From Streptomyces carminius (GTDB taxonomy: Bacteria > Actinomycetota > Actinomycetes > Streptomycetales > Streptomycetaceae): a stretch of 64,000 bases of DNA. The stretch covers positions 391,263 to 455,262 of the forward strand of contig NZ_PGGW01000067.1 of NCBI RefSeq assembly GCF_002794255.1, given 5' to 3'. This document shows positions 49,412 to 58,400 of this stretch, one piece after another; within the stretch, counting starts at the first letter, position 1, and every line of letters begins with the position of its first letter. The translations under genes were made by a program, and so were the position numbers. The notes under the pieces are model-generated. The model had not been told where the DNA came from. It ran no database searches and was given only the letters and a program-made list of their open reading frames with translations.

Positions 49412-49470
49412 GCGGGGAGCGGCACCGCCCGTCCACCATGTCCTGGTGGGCGGGCGGTGCCGCTCCCCGC
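49412..49470 (+). terminator. Long terminator hairpin (27-bp stem)
   Basis: Arms 49412-49438 and 49444-49470 pair throughout apart from one T-G position, with a five-base loop. It separates the small gene from the DedA gene. Confidence 0.75.
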
Positions 49471-49621
49471 ACGCCGTACTCCCGCAGCCGAAGGCGGGGA
49501 GTTCCCGGGGGATCGCGCGGTAGATTGTGCCGGTGGGCGTCACCCGGCCCCACGACGTCCGGGCGGCGCATGCGTCTGCGGTCTCCCCCGGCGCATGGCA
49601 TCTCCCCAGGAGCATGTACTC

Positions 49622-50368
49622 GTGACCACCGTCGCGCTCGGTCCCGGCTGGCTGGACCCGGACCACCTCATCCAGACCTTCGGCCTGATCGGCATCCTCT
49701 GCATCGTCTTCGCCGAGTCGGGGCTGTTCTTCGGCTTCTTCCTCCCCGGCGACTCGCTGCTGTTCACCGCGGGGCTGCTGGTCGCCACCGACCAGTACCT
49801 GCACCAACCGCTGTGGCTGGTCTGCGTGCTGGTGGTGGTGGCCGCCGTCCTCGGCGACCAGGTCGGCTACATGTTCGGCCGGAAGGTCGGGCCCGCGCTC
49901 TTCCGGCGCCCGGACTCCCGGCTGTTCAAGCAGGAGAACGTGGAGAAGGCACACGAGTTCTTCGAGAAGCACGGGCCCAAGTCGCTGGTGCTGGCCCGCT
50001 TCGTGCCGATCGTACGGACCTTCACGCCCATCGTCGCCGGTGTCAGCGGGATGCGTTACCGCTCCTTCCTCACCTTCAACATCATCGGCGGCGTGCTGTG
50101 GGGCGCGGGGGTGACGCTGCTCGGGGCGGCGCTCGGGCAGGTGCGGTTCGTCCACGAGAACATCGAGCTCATCCTGGTCGGCATCGTGCTGCTCTCGGTG
50201 CTGCCGATCGTCTTCGAGTACCTGCGCGCCCGGGGCCGGTCCCGGGCCGGCGTGCTCCCCGCCGTGGAGGTTCCCGGCGCCGGGCGGGCGCCGGATCCGG
50301 TGGTGGGCGCGGTCGGTGCGCCGGCTCCGGGGCAGCCGCGGGCCCGGGGCCGGCACGCCCGGCGCTGA
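49622..50368 (+). CDS. DedA family membrane protein
   Basis: A 248-aa protein with about five membrane segments. DedA marks are LIGILCIVFAESGLFFGFFL followed by PGDSLLFTAG, then DQVGYMFGRKVGPALF and the reentrant segment RFVPIVRTFTPIVAGVSGMR with the conserved Arg residues. The family includes undecaprenyl-phosphate and phospholipid flippases. The tail is Gly/Pro/Arg-rich and likely disordered. GTG at 49622 was chosen because CAGGAG is nine bases upstream; an ATG at 49595 has no such site. Confidence 0.9.
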   Translation: MTTVALGPGWLDPDHLIQTFGLIGILCIVFAESGLFFGFFLPGDSLLFTAGLLVATDQYLHQPLWLVCVLVVVAAVLGDQVGYMFGRKVGPALFRRPDSRLFKQENVEKAHEFFEKHGPKSLVLARFVPIVRTFTPIVAGVSGMRYRSFLTFNIIGGVLWGAGVTLLGAALGQVRFVHENIELILVGIVLLSVLPIVFEYLRARGRSRAGVLPAVEVPGAGRAPDPVVGAVGAPAPGQPRARGRHARR

Positions 50369-50415
50369 CGCCGGGCCGCCGCCGGGCCCGGTCGGCTCCG
50401 GAGCCCGCGGACCGC

Positions 50416-50464
50416 CTCCGCCCCCGTCATCCATCACACTCCGTGACGGATGGCGGGGGCGGAG
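50416..50464 (+). terminator. Terminator of the dedA gene
   Basis: A stem of about 17 bp (50416-50432 with 50448-50464, one G-U pair) continues inward past a mismatch into a further short stem with a five-base loop. Confidence 0.75.
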
Positions 50465-50631
50465 CGCTGTCGGACCGTGCGCCGGGCCGGGTGTCGCGCG
50501 GGCGGTACGGGCGCTCCCGAGTGTTTCGTCCATCGCTCTGATGTGCGGACGGTAATTCCGATATGCTTGTGTTTGCCCAGGGTGCCAACCGGACATCGTG
50601 TGTCCGCTATGAAAACCTCACCCGGATGGGG

Positions 50632-50656
50632 GTGTGAGCCGTCCTAGTGGGGGTAC
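50632..50656 (+). promoter_or_regulatory. SigB-type promoter GTGT-N15-GGGTAC of the sigma gene
   Basis: GTGT (50632-50635) and GGGTAC (50651-50656) are 15 bases apart, 39 bases upstream of the sigma factor ATG. If the encoded protein recognises this site, the gene is autoregulated. Confidence 0.7.
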
Positions 50657-50695
50657 GCGCCGTGCTGCACATGACAGGTCAAACGAGGAGGGCAT

Positions 50696-51571
50696 ATGCG
50701 TAGCCTGAGCCCAGAGGTTCAGCTGACGAGCAGTGACGTCTTGCCGGGCCAGGAGCAGGAGACGACCTCCCCTGATCTGCCGAGAATCGAGGATGCGGGG
50801 AAGGTCGCGCCGCGTGACGCGCGACAGCTGTCGAAGCTGTTCTTCGAGCGGCTGAGAGAGCTGGAGGAGGGCACGCACGAGTACCAGTACGCGCGCAACA
50901 CCCTCATCGAACTCAACCTGACGCTGGTGAACTACGTCGCCTCCCGTTTCCGTCACCGTGCCGAGCCGATGGACGACATCGTGCAGGTCGGCACCATCGG
51001 GCTGATCAAGGCGATCGACCGTTTCGACCTGTCCCGCGAGGTGGAGTTCACCTCGTTCGCCGTGCCCTACATCGTCGGTGAGATCAAGCGTTTCTTCCGG
51101 GACACCAGCTGGGCCGTGCGCGTCCCGCGCCGGCTGCAGGAGCTGCGCATCGAGCTCGCCCGGGCCAACGAGGAGCTGGGCCGCCGGCTGGGCCGCTCCG
51201 CCACCACCGACGAACTGGCCGAGTTCATGGGCGTGACGGTGGAGGAGGTCATCGAGGGACAGGTGGCCAGCAACGGCTATGTCGCGGGCTCCCTGGACCT
51301 TCCGGTGGGCGACGAGGGCAAGGACACCCCGCTGGCCGACCAGCTCGGGGACGTCGACCCCGCCCTGGAGAAGGTCGAGAACCTCCAGGCGCTCAAGCCG
51401 CTGATGGAGCAGCTGGACGAGCGGGACCGGCGCATCCTGCAGATGCGGTTCGGCGGGGACATGACCCAGTCGGAGATCGGAGCCGAGCTCGGCATCTCGC
51501 AGATGCACGTGTCCCGTCTGCTGAGCAGGGCGCTGGCACGGCTGCGGGAAGGCATGCTGACCCAGAAGTAG
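50696..51571 (+). CDS. RNA polymerase sigma factor, SigB/SigF/SigG family
   Basis: A group 3 sigma factor of 291 aa. Region 2 reads NYVASRFRHRAEPMDDIVQVG and IGLIKAIDRFDLSREVEFTS, then VPYIVGEIKRFFRDTSWAVRVPRR. Region 3 and a 4.2 helix-turn-helix (MTQSEIGAELGISQMHVSRLL) follow. The order and wording match the Streptomyces SigB-like set for osmotic, oxidative and developmental stress. The ATG follows AACGAGGAGGG. No anti-sigma or anti-anti-sigma gene lies next to it, so control by a partner must come from elsewhere. Its own promoter is of the type this family reads. Confidence 0.94.
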   Translation: MRSLSPEVQLTSSDVLPGQEQETTSPDLPRIEDAGKVAPRDARQLSKLFFERLRELEEGTHEYQYARNTLIELNLTLVNYVASRFRHRAEPMDDIVQVGTIGLIKAIDRFDLSREVEFTSFAVPYIVGEIKRFFRDTSWAVRVPRRLQELRIELARANEELGRRLGRSATTDELAEFMGVTVEEVIEGQVASNGYVAGSLDLPVGDEGKDTPLADQLGDVDPALEKVENLQALKPLMEQLDERDRRILQMRFGGDMTQSEIGAELGISQMHVSRLLSRALARLREGMLTQK

Positions 51572-51614
51572 CAGTCGGCGGGGGGCGGCCGTCCGGGCCG
51601 CCGCCCAGCCGTCC

Positions 51615-51667
51615 GCGCGGCGACGCGGAGTCACGGCCTGCGAGGCCGCGGCTCCGCGTCGCCGCGC
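51615..51667 (+). terminator. Terminator of the sigma factor gene
   Basis: A 16-bp perfect stem (51615-51630 with 51652-51667) encloses a second 6-bp stem (51634-51639 with 51643-51648), about 45 bases after the stop codon. Confidence 0.7.
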
Positions 51668-51748
51668 CGTTCGTTCACCCGGTCCGTTCCGCCGCCGCGG
51701 GTGTGACGGACCGTCAGGAACACGTTAGACGCTCCGCCCTCCGGGAAC

Positions 51749-51786
51749 GTGTCGCATACGCCCGCGATCGCGGGCGTATGCGACAC
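51749..51786. promoter_or_regulatory. 38-bp perfect palindrome upstream of the hemerythrin gene
   Basis: Every base from 51749 to 51786 is part of one perfect palindrome centred on GCGATCGC, ending 23 bases before the hemerythrin ATG. It overlaps the expected leader or promoter and has no tail of T bases. It may be an operator or a structured leader. Confidence 0.5.
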
Positions 51787-51809
51787 GGGTGAGCGAAGGG
51801 AAGAAGACC

Positions 51810-52373
51810 ATGGGACACGGTGGGGACATCATCCAGGAGCTGACCACGGACCACCGGGAGGTCGAGGAGCTCTTCGGCAGGATCGAGGCTCTGCCCATGG
51901 GGGACGAGCGGCGCAAGGAGTACGCGGACGAGGCCGTCATCGAGCTGGTCCGGCACTCCGTCGCCGAGGAGCAGTACCTGTACCCCGCGGTGCGGGACTT
52001 CCTGCCGGACGGCGACGAGATCGCCGACAAGGAGCTCGAGGACCACGCCGGGGCGGAGCGGACCATGAAGGAACTGGAGGGCCGCGACGCGGACGATCCC
52101 GAGTTCGACCGGCTCATCGGCGAGCTGATGCAGGAGATCCGCGAGCACATCCGGGACGAGGAGGACAACCTCTTCCCGCGGCTGCGCCAGGCGGCGACCG
52201 GGGAGCAGCTCGACAAGCTCGGCGACAAGGCCCGGATGGCCAAGAAGGCGGCTCCCACCCGCCCGCACCCCTCGGCCCCGGACACCCCTCCGGCCAACAA
52301 GATCCTCGGGCCGGGCGTGGGCATGGTCGACCGGGTCCGGGACGCACTCACCGGCCGCACCAAGAAGTACTGA
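51810..52373 (+). CDS. Hemerythrin domain protein
   Basis: A soluble di-iron four-helix protein of 187 aa. The His/Glu ligand pattern is visible: TTDHREVEELF, then RHSVAEEQYLYPAV, EDHAGAERTMKELE and REHIRDEEDNLFPRL. The C-terminal 40 residues are Pro/Lys-rich and lie outside the fold. Such proteins bind O2, NO or act in peroxide metabolism; which applies here is unknown. The ATG at 51810 follows AAGGGAAGA. It follows the SigB-type sigma gene and shares its strand but has its own unusual palindromic leader. It is convergent with the ClpC-like gene. Confidence 0.9.
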   Translation: MGHGGDIIQELTTDHREVEELFGRIEALPMGDERRKEYADEAVIELVRHSVAEEQYLYPAVRDFLPDGDEIADKELEDHAGAERTMKELEGRDADDPEFDRLIGELMQEIREHIRDEEDNLFPRLRQAATGEQLDKLGDKARMAKKAAPTRPHPSAPDTPPANKILGPGVGMVDRVRDALTGRTKKY

Positions 52374-52406
52374 GCACACCCGCCGCGCCCGGCGGTGCAC
52401 GGGCCG

Positions 52407-52478
52407 GGCGGCGGGTTGGTGTACGGGGGCGGGCCCCGGCGACTGCCGGGGCCCGCCCCCGTACACCAACCCGCCGCC
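52407..52478. terminator. Bidirectional terminator with 34-bp perfect stem
   Basis: Arms 52407-52440 and 52445-52478 are perfectly complementary with a four-base loop, between the convergent hemerythrin and ClpC-like genes. Confidence 0.8.
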
Positions 52479-52488
52479 GGTCGCGCGC

Positions 52489-55080
52489 TCAGCCGAGTTC
52501 GCCGCCACCGGCCGCGGCGGCGGCCGGGTCCCGCTCGAAGACCAGCCGTCCGTCCGCCACCTCGACCCGGAGCCGGGTGTGCGGGGCCAGTTCGCCGCCG
52601 AGCAGCATCCGGGAGAGCTGGTTGTCCACCTCGCGCTGGATGGTGCGGCGCAGCGGCCGGGCCCCGTACTCGGGCTGGTAGCCGTGCCGGGCCAGCCAGT
52701 CGACGGCCTGCGGCGTGAAGTCGATCTCCACGTCCTGGGCGTGGACCCGGCGCCGGGTCTCGTCCAGCAGCATGTCGGTGATCCGCCGCAGCTGCTCGTC
52801 GGAGAGCTGCCGGAAGACGACGATTTCGTCGATCCGGTTGAGGAACTCCGGCCGGAAGTGCTCCCGCAGCGGGCGCAGCACCCGTTCGCGGCGGGCCGCC
52901 TCGTCGGCCTCGCCGCCCGCGGCGCCGCCGGAGGTGAAGCCCAGCGCGCCGCCGCGCCCGGTGACCGCCTCCGAACCGAGGTTGCTGGTCATCACGACGA
53001 CCGTGTTGGTGAAGTCCACCGTGCGGCCCTGGGAGTCCGTCAGCCGCCCGTCGTCGAGGACCTGGAGCAGGATGTTGAACACGTCCGGGTGGGCCTTCTC
53101 CACCTCGTCCAGGAGCAGCAGCGAGTACGGGTGGCGGCGCACCGCCTCGGTCAGCTGGCCGGCCTCCTCGTGGCCGACGTAGCCGGGGGGAGCGCCGACC
53201 AGCCGGCTGACGGTGTGCCGCTCCTGGTACTCGCTCATGTCCAGCCGGACCATCCGGTCGTCGGTGCCGAACAGCGCCTCCGCCAGCGCGCGGGCCAGCT
53301 CGGTCTTGCCGACGCCGGTGGGGCCCAGGAAGAGGAAGCTGCCGATCGGGCGGTCGGGGCTGGAGAGCCCGGCGCGGGAGCGCAGCACGGCGTCGGCGAC
53401 GGCGGAGACCGCCTCGTCCTGGCCGATCACCCGGCGGTGCAGGTGCTCCTCCAGGCCCAGCAGCCTGTCCCGCTCCTCCTGGGTGAGGCTGCTGACGGGG
53501 ATGCCGGTCCGCCGGGAGACGATGTCGGCGATGTCCTCGACGCCGACCTCGGCGATGCGGTCGCCCACCGGCGGTTTCCCGTCCCCCTCCGTCAGCTGGC
53601 GCTCCACCTCGGACAGCCGGTCGCGCAGCTCCCTGGCCCGTTCGTAGTCCTCGTCGGCCACGGCCTGGTCCTTGTCCCGGCGCAGCTGCTCGGCCTCCCG
53701 CTCCAGCGCGCGCAGCCCGGTGCCGCGGGTGGAGGAGCGCAGCCGTACCCGGGCGCCCGCCTGGTCCATCAGGTCGATCGCCTTGTCCGGCAGGAAGCGG
53801 TCGGTCAGATAGCGGTCGGACATCTCGACGGCGGCCAGCAGCGCCTCGTCGCTGTAGCGGACCTGGTGGTGCGCCTCGTACCGGTCGCACAGGCCCCGCA
53901 GGATCTCCACGGCGTCGGCGGTGGTGGGCTCGGGGACCAGGACGGGCTGGAAGCGGCGGGCCAGCGCGGCGTCCTTCTCGATGTGGCGGCGGTGCTCCTC
54001 CAGCGTGGTGGCGCCGATGACGTGCAGCTCACCGCGGGCCAGGGCCGGTTTGAGCATGTTGCTCGCGTCCATCGAGCCGCTCTCGCCGCCGCCTCCGGCC
54101 CCCACCACCGTGTGCAGCTCGTCGATGAAGACGAGCAGTTCGTCGGAGTTCTCGCGGATCTCGTCGATGACGCCGGTGAGCCGTTCCTCGAAGTCGCCCC
54201 GGTAGCGGGTGCCGGCGACGATGCCGCCTAGGTCGAGCTGGACGACGCGGCGGCCCAGCAGGTTGTCCGGCACGTCGCCGTCGGCGACGCGCTGCGCCAG
54301 GCCCTCCACGATGGCGGTCTTGCCGACTCCCGCCTCACCGATCAGCACGGGGTTGTTCTTGCCCCGCCGGGCCAGGATCTCGACGGTCTGCTCGATCTGC
54401 TCGTCCCGGCCGATCACCGGGTCTATGCGGCCCTCGCGGGCCAGCTCGGTCAGGTCACGGCCGTACCTGTCGAGGTTGGGGGTGCCCGTGCCGCCCCGGG
54501 CGGTGTGCGGGCCGGGCGCGGGCGGGTGCTCGCCCGGGGGCGGGCCGCCGCTCTGGTAGTTCTCCGGGAGTCCGGAGCGCGCGTCGAAGTGGGCGGCGTT
54601 GAGTATCTGGCCCGCGGCGGAGTCCCGGTTGGCGGCCAGCGCCACCAGCATGTGCTCGGGCCCGATGTAGGAGGCGCCCGCGGACCGGGCGACCTGGTGG
54701 GCGTCCATCAGGGCCCGCTTCACGGCGGGACTGACGGCGATGGAGTTGCGCGGCGGTCCGTCGCCGGCCCGCCGGTCGATCTCGGCGAGGATCGTGTCGG
54801 GGTCGCCGCCGGCGCGGGAGACCATGGCGCGGGTCGGTTCGGTGGTGAGCGCCGCGCGCAGCAGGTGCTCGGTGTTCAGGTCGGTGCTGCCGTGCTTGGC
54901 CGCGTAGGAGGCCGCGGCGGTGACGAGCTGCCGGGCGGGCTCGCTCATCAGCCGGACGAAGTCGAAGTACCGGGGGCCGGGCTGCCGCCCACCGGAGGAC
55001 GGGGCACCCAGGAAGCGTGCGAGGAAGTCTCCGAGCGGATCCCGGCCGTAGTCCTCGGGACCCATGTACCCGCTGGTCAT
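52489..55080 (-). CDS. ClpC-type AAA+ unfoldase (ATP-dependent Clp protease ATP-binding subunit)
   Basis: A double-ring AAA+ chaperone of 863 aa that unfolds proteins for ClpP. After a short Gly-rich tail come the Clp N-repeats (LVTAAASYAAKHGSTDLNTEHLL), a disordered linker, D1 with Walker A GEAGVGKT (Lys254) and VFIDELHTVVGAG, a UVR-like coiled coil (DEDYERARELRDRLSEVERQ) as in ClpC, and D2 with GPTGVGKT (Lys592) and LLLDEVEKAHPD. A ClpP-docking tripeptide LGF lies at about 713-715, so it should work with ClpP, unlike ClpB. The ATG at 55080 follows GGGAGGACATCG. The N-terminus differs from the housekeeping ClpC, so this is probably a second, stress-linked paralogue. Confidence 0.9.
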   Translation of the reverse strand: MTSGYMGPEDYGRDPLGDFLARFLGAPSSGGRQPGPRYFDFVRLMSEPARQLVTAAASYAAKHGSTDLNTEHLLRAALTTEPTRAMVSRAGGDPDTILAEIDRRAGDGPPRNSIAVSPAVKRALMDAHQVARSAGASYIGPEHMLVALAANRDSAAGQILNAAHFDARSGLPENYQSGGPPPGEHPPAPGPHTARGGTGTPNLDRYGRDLTELAREGRIDPVIGRDEQIEQTVEILARRGKNNPVLIGEAGVGKTAIVEGLAQRVADGDVPDNLLGRRVVQLDLGGIVAGTRYRGDFEERLTGVIDEIRENSDELLVFIDELHTVVGAGGGGESGSMDASNMLKPALARGELHVIGATTLEEHRRHIEKDAALARRFQPVLVPEPTTADAVEILRGLCDRYEAHHQVRYSDEALLAAVEMSDRYLTDRFLPDKAIDLMDQAGARVRLRSSTRGTGLRALEREAEQLRRDKDQAVADEDYERARELRDRLSEVERQLTEGDGKPPVGDRIAEVGVEDIADIVSRRTGIPVSSLTQEERDRLLGLEEHLHRRVIGQDEAVSAVADAVLRSRAGLSSPDRPIGSFLFLGPTGVGKTELARALAEALFGTDDRMVRLDMSEYQERHTVSRLVGAPPGYVGHEEAGQLTEAVRRHPYSLLLLDEVEKAHPDVFNILLQVLDDGRLTDSQGRTVDFTNTVVVMTSNLGSEAVTGRGGALGFTSGGAAGGEADEAARRERVLRPLREHFRPEFLNRIDEIVVFRQLSDEQLRRITDMLLDETRRRVHAQDVEIDFTPQAVDWLARHGYQPEYGARPLRRTIQREVDNQLSRMLLGGELAPHTRLRVEVADGRLVFERDPAAAAAGGGELG

Positions 55081-55474
55081 CGATGTCCTCCCGCCGACCC
55101 GGAACGGGCCGCTGTCTCGGGTGTGTGCTGTGTGTGGTGCCTGTGCCGCGGTCCGGGGTTCCCGCTCCGCACGTGGTGACACGTCACCGGGGCGCCTGTT
55201 TGTGCGTGTATTTGTGCCTGTATTTGTGCCTGTATGGGGTCTGGGCGGTCCGCCGCGTGCCGGCCCGCGGGGGAGCCGCCGGGGGAGGGGTCGTGCGGGA
55301 CGCGCGTCACCGGAGCGGACCGGCAGGTGTGAGGCGGTCCCGAGGGGTTATCCGGAGCGTGTAACCACTCGGCGGAGTCGTGTCCGGACCCGGGGCGGCC
55401 CGTGCCGCCCCCGCGGTGCGGTCGGAGACCGCCGGGTGTCCCGTCGGTCCGCGGTTGGAAGGGCACGGTGCTCG
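55081..55474. other. Divergent promoter region of the Clp and P-type ATPase genes
   Basis: This 394-base stretch holds no gene. It has a GGTGAC-AC-GTCACC inverted repeat (55175-55188), three 12-bp tandem repeats (55199-55234), and GTGT-N14-GGGTTA (55327-55350), which is near the SigB-type consensus but differs in the -10. Confidence 0.55.
55199..55234. repeat. Three 12-bp tandem repeats (TTTGTGCCTGTA)
   Basis: TTTGTGCGTGTA is followed by two copies of TTTGTGCCTGTA. The array is unusually AT-rich for this genome and lies between divergent genes, where it might bend DNA or bind a regulator. Confidence 0.75.
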
Positions 55475-58400
55475 ATGTCGATGCTGCCAGGTCTGCGTAT
55501 GCCGGTCCCGCCCCTGCTCGGGCTGGTCCCCGACGGGCTGACGACGGGGGCGCGGGAGGCGGTGGGCACCGCGGGACGGCTGGCCGGGCAGCTCGCGGGC
55601 GGTCTCACCGGGCTGCCCCGGCGGGAGGCGTGGTCCCGGCCGGGCCGCTGCTACATCACCGTCCACGGGGTGCACAACCCCGGCGGGGCGCTCCTGGCCC
55701 GGCGCGTGGAACGCGCTCTGGAGGGACACCCCCGGGTGCACTGGGCACGGGTGAACGCCCCCTCGGGACGGGTGGTGGTGGGTCTGGGGACACCACCGCC
55801 GCCCGAACGCGAACTGGTCGCGCTGGTGGAGCGGGCCGAGCGGCAGGTTCCCTGCGAGGAGGCCGAGGGGGAGTGGTGCCAGGAGCCGCACCACCCCTGT
55901 GAGGGGCCGCGGACCAGGCAGTCGGTCTCCGCCCTGGCGGCCGACGCGGTGGGTCTGGGGCTGTCCACCCTCAACCGGCTGGCGCCCTGGACGCCGCTGC
56001 CGCCGGAGGTGGCGGCGCTCACCTCCGCCGTCACCCGCCACCCGCGGCTGCGCGAGGCGATCACCAGGGGGCTGCACGGGCCGGAGCAGGCCGAGTCGCT
56101 GCTGCCGGTGGTCAGCGCGCTGGCGCAGGGTCTGGCCACCCGCGGCGGCGGGCTCGCGCTCGACGTCGTGCAGCGGCTCGCCCAGTGGCGGGAGGCGGAC
56201 GCGCACCGCGCGGCCTGGGAGGAGGCCGAGCCGAGGCTGGTACGCGGCCCGGAGGACGTGGCGGCCGACCCCGTCGAGGCGGAGGAGCGGGCCGGCCGCG
56301 CCCCCCGGGACAGCGCCGACCGCTACACCGAGCGGTCGATGTCGCTGGGAGCGCTGGCCGGGGCCGCGGCGGCGCCCTTCGCCGGACCGCGCCGCGGACT
56401 GGCGGTGGCGCTCGCCGCCGTGCCCAAGGCGCCGGACGCGGGCCGGGAGGGCTTCGCCACCACGCTCGGCCGCGCCCTGGCGCTCAAGGGCACCACGGTC
56501 ATGGACCGGGGGGTGCTGCGGCGGCTGGGGCAGCTGGACACCGTCCTGCTGGACGAGGAGGCCCTCAGCGGCAGCCGCCACGAGCTGACCGACCTGGTGC
56601 CGCTGGAGGGCGCCGACCCCGAGGAGACGGCCCGGCGGCTCTTCGCCCTCTTCGTGCCCGAGCGGACCGACACCGTGCACCGCGACGGGGACGGCTGGGT
56701 GCTGGGCCCGCTGGAGGAACTGGAACTGAGCGGCCGCAGGGGCGCGCAGGCCGCGCGGCGGCTGCGGAAGCAGGGCAGTGAGCGCGTACTGGGCCTGGCC
56801 CGGGAGCGGCGGTTGCTGGCCGTGGCCGGGCTGGCCCGGCAGAAGGCACCGGGCGCGGACGCGGTGGCCGCCGCCGCCCGCCGTGCCGGGGCACGGGTGG
56901 TGCTCGCCAGCGACCGGCCGGAACCGCTGTTCGGCTTCGCCGACACCGTCGTTCCCGGCGGGGACCGGCTGGCGCGTTCCGTGCGCGGACTGCAGGCGGA
57001 GGGCGCGGCGGTGCTGCTGCTGTCGGGCGACCGCCGGGCGCTGGCCGCCGCCGACTGCGGGATCGGGGTGCACCCGGAGGGCGATCCGGCACCCTGGGGC
57101 GCGCACCTGCTGGTGGGTACGGACCTGGAGGCGGCCGGCCTGGTCGTGGACGCGGTGGGGGTGGCCGCCCAGGTGGACCGGGACAGCAGGATCCTGGCCG
57201 CGGGCGGCAGCGGGGTCGGCGCGGTCGCCGCCCTCCAGGCGTTCCCGTGGCAGGCCACCGCCCGGGGCGCGGCGGCCGGCACCACCGCCGGGACCGCGGC
57301 GTTCGCCCTGGGCACCTGGCGCGCCCGTCAGCTGCTGTCCCGGCCCGTCACCCCGCCGGTGGAGACCACGCCCTGGCACCTGATGCCCGCCGAGCGGGTC
57401 CTGGAGCGGCTGGGCGGCACGGAGGAGGGGCTGAGCCGGCCGGAGGCCGAGGAGCGCGCCGCCCGGGTCACCACCTCCGAGGAGCCGACGCGGATCAGCC
57501 TGCCGGCGGCGTTCGTGGAGGAACTGGCCAATCCCCTCACCCCGGTGCTCGCGGCGGGTGCCGCCCTGTCGGCGGCCGTGGGCTCGCGCACCGACGCCGC
57601 CCTGGTGGCCGGGATCACCGGCCTGTCCGCCCTGGTGGGCGGTGTCCAGCGGGTACGGACCGACCGGGCGCTGGCGGAGCTGTTCGCCCGCTCCGCGATC
57701 GGCGCCCGGGTGCGGCGGGGCGGTACCGAGCGCCTGGTCGCCGCCGGTGACCTGGTGCCGGGGGACGTGGTCGTCCTGCGCTCCCAGGAGGTGGTTCCCG
57801 CGGACTGCCGACTGCTGCGGGCCGACGGTCTGGAGGTCGACGAGTCCTCCCTGACGGGCGAGTCGCTGCCGGTGGCCAAGGACCCGGCACCGGTGGTCGC
57901 CACCCAGATCGCCGACCGCCGCTCCATGCTCTACGAGGGCACCACCGTCTCGGCGGGCACCGCGGTGGCCGTGGTGGTGGCCACCGGATCGGCCACCGAG
58001 GTCGGCCGCAGCCTGGCCACCGCCCGCCAGAAGGCACCCGCCACCGGGGTGGAGTCCCGGCTGCACGAGCTGACGAAGACCAGCCTGCCGCTGGCGCTCG
58101 GCTCGGCCGCCGCGGTCGCCGGGGCAGGACTGCTGCACGGCCGTCCGCTGGCCGACACCCTCGCCTCCGCGGTCAACCTGGCCGTCGCCTCGGTGCCCGA
58201 GGGGCTGCCGTTCCTGGTCAGCGCCGCCCAGCTGGCCGCCGCCCGGCGGCTGGCCGACCACGGCGCCCTGGTGCGCAACCCCCGCACCATCGAGGCGCTC
58301 GGCCGCGCGGACGTGCTGTGCTTCGACAAGACCGGCACCCTCACCGAGGGGCAACTGCGGCTCGCCACCGTCAGCGACGGTGTGCGCGACCTGCCGGTGG

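Larger units (their letters stand above)
50369..50695. other. Intergenic region with terminator and sigma-gene promoter
   Basis: This 327-base stretch holds the DedA terminator (50416-50464), then the SigB-type promoter (50632-50656) of the sigma factor gene. No gene is seen. Confidence 0.6.
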
